Shown here: piece by piece, positions 63,421-64,000 of the stretch
Layout of the letters: each line of letters opens with the position of its first letter
How positions within the stretch are numbered: position 1 is the first letter of the stretch
Assembly (NCBI GenBank): GCA_001936135.1
Contig: CP012811.1
Coordinates: forward strand, 1,612,001-1,676,000
Direction of reading: 5' to 3'
Source of the DNA: Saccharomycopsis fibuligera x Saccharomycopsis cf. fibuligera
Taxonomy: Eukaryota > Ascomycota > Saccharomycetes > Ascoideales > Saccharomycopsidaceae
DNA length: 64,000 bases
The notes under the pieces: generated by a model
What the model was told of the DNA's origin: nothing
What the model saw: the letters and a program-made list of their open reading frames with translations, nothing else
Databases searched by the model: none
Program-made: the position numbers and the translations under genes

Positions 63421-63704
63421 GGCGGGTGCTTTCTGTGGGAAATCGGCTGGCAATTGATTTGTGGCTTACTGTAAATCTCATCTCATCATCTCATCGACCA
63501 TCGCCAGTGTTTTATCAGTCAACAATCTCATGTTGAGAAAAACCGCAAGCGGGTAACGCGCTCTGTGCAGGATTCGCAGCAGTGAAATTCAAGCAATACA
63601 AAAAATTACAGGAAACAGCGCCTACAACTTTTACCAACAGCATTAATGGAGCCAGTGGCAGCTTCATTTAGACACCTCTCAACCTCAGTCTCAGCCAAGC
63701 AGAA
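63421..63704. promoter_or_regulatory. Divergent promoter CAK1 / STO1-like
   Basis: 284 bp. CGGGTAA at 63550-63556 matches the Reb1 consensus, a general factor often found between divergent yeast genes. Confidence 0.5.
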
Positions 63705-64000
63705 ATGAGTTTTAACAGAAAAAGAAGATTTGACTACAGAGAAGACCAAAGTGTTCCTGGTGGTGGTGGCTTTGGTGGAGCCCCTGGTGGCTTTGGTAAC
63801 GGCGGCGGCGGCAGACCATTTAATAAGAGACCACGCCGGTTCAACAACAACAGCTTCTACTCGCAACTCTCAGCCATTGAAAAAACCACAATCAATGTTT
63901 GTAAAGACATAAACAAGATTGGCGAAGATTGCGACTTTGGTGATTTGCTTAAAAACTTGAACCACATTTCTATTCCAATCGCTGTGGAGTTCAATAAGGA
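63705..64000 (+). CDS. STO1: Probable nuclear cap-binding protein CBP80 (Sto1), 3' end missing
   Basis: 98 codons are visible before the window ends. The N-terminus MSFNRKRRFDYRED followed by an RG/Gly-rich stretch and NKRPRRFNNN resembles the bipartite nuclear signal of Sto1/Cbc1 (yeast starts MFNRKRRGDFDEDE). VCKDINKIGEDCDFGDLLKN would be the start of the first MIF4G helix (yeast VVQLCKEMMPDIRTIGES). Sto1 is the large subunit of the nuclear cap-binding complex with Cbc2. Only the N-terminus is available, so certainty is limited. Confidence 0.6.
   Translation, partial: MSFNRKRRFDYREDQSVPGGGGFGGAPGGFGNGGGGRPFNKRPRRFNNNSFYSQLSAIEKTTINVCKDINKIGEDCDFGDLLKNLNHISIPIAVEFNK

Overview
This is a 64-kb piece of nuclear chromosome from a budding yeast. 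Recognisable yeast orthologues (PUP1, ADE8, IDH2, ENP2, PNC1, NDC1, IML2, TSR4, CAK1) are nearly intronless, and tRNA genes carry introns at the usual position. CTG is almost unused as a codon: reading every CAG on the plus strand across ENP2 gives no in-frame CTG in 746 codons, and PUP1 has none. Together with small GPI wall proteins of the Pga30 and Pga59/Pga62 type, this points to the CUG-Ser1 (CTG) clade, where the few CTG codons read as serine. The species is not identified; the many 20-30 bp A/T runs are a weak hint toward something Lodderomyces/Candida-like. Residue numbers given here assume the standard code.

Layout. 1-10 kb is a cell-wall block: a 5'-truncated Ser-rich GPI protein, then two diverging Pga59/62-like paralogues. 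They are separated by about 4-kb stretches without genes. 11.7-23.8 kb holds TRS120 (TRAPPII), PUP1 (proteasome, one intron), ADE8 (purine synthesis), IDH2 (TCA cycle) and a small unidentified membrane protein with a long ATG-free leader. 24.8-28.8 kb holds LTR-like repeats, a tRNA-Lys and a tandem triplet of FAR-17a/AIG1-type membrane proteins. 29-43.7 kb holds ENP2, PNC1, NDC1, a NudE homologue, a LIM protein like Lrg1 but without its RhoGAP domain, an Mcp2/Cqd2-type ABC1 kinase and a DUF2415/Gid11-like propeller protein. 43.7-54.1 kb is gene-poor, with degenerate solo LTRs, tRNA-Leu(CAA), a second tRNA-Lys and one unidentified 608-aa basic protein. 54.1-64 kb holds an acetoacetyl-CoA thiolase paralogue with a peroxisomal tail, IML2, an Ego3/Slm4-like protein, TSR4, CAK1 and the start of a probable STO1 (CBP80).

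Most genes are ordinary single-copy housekeeping genes and form no operons. The points most worth following up are the AIG1-type triplet, the LIM-only Lrg1 relative, the AKL-ended thiolase, the small gene behind its ATG-free leader, and the 4-kb gene-free gaps, two of which lie between convergent genes.
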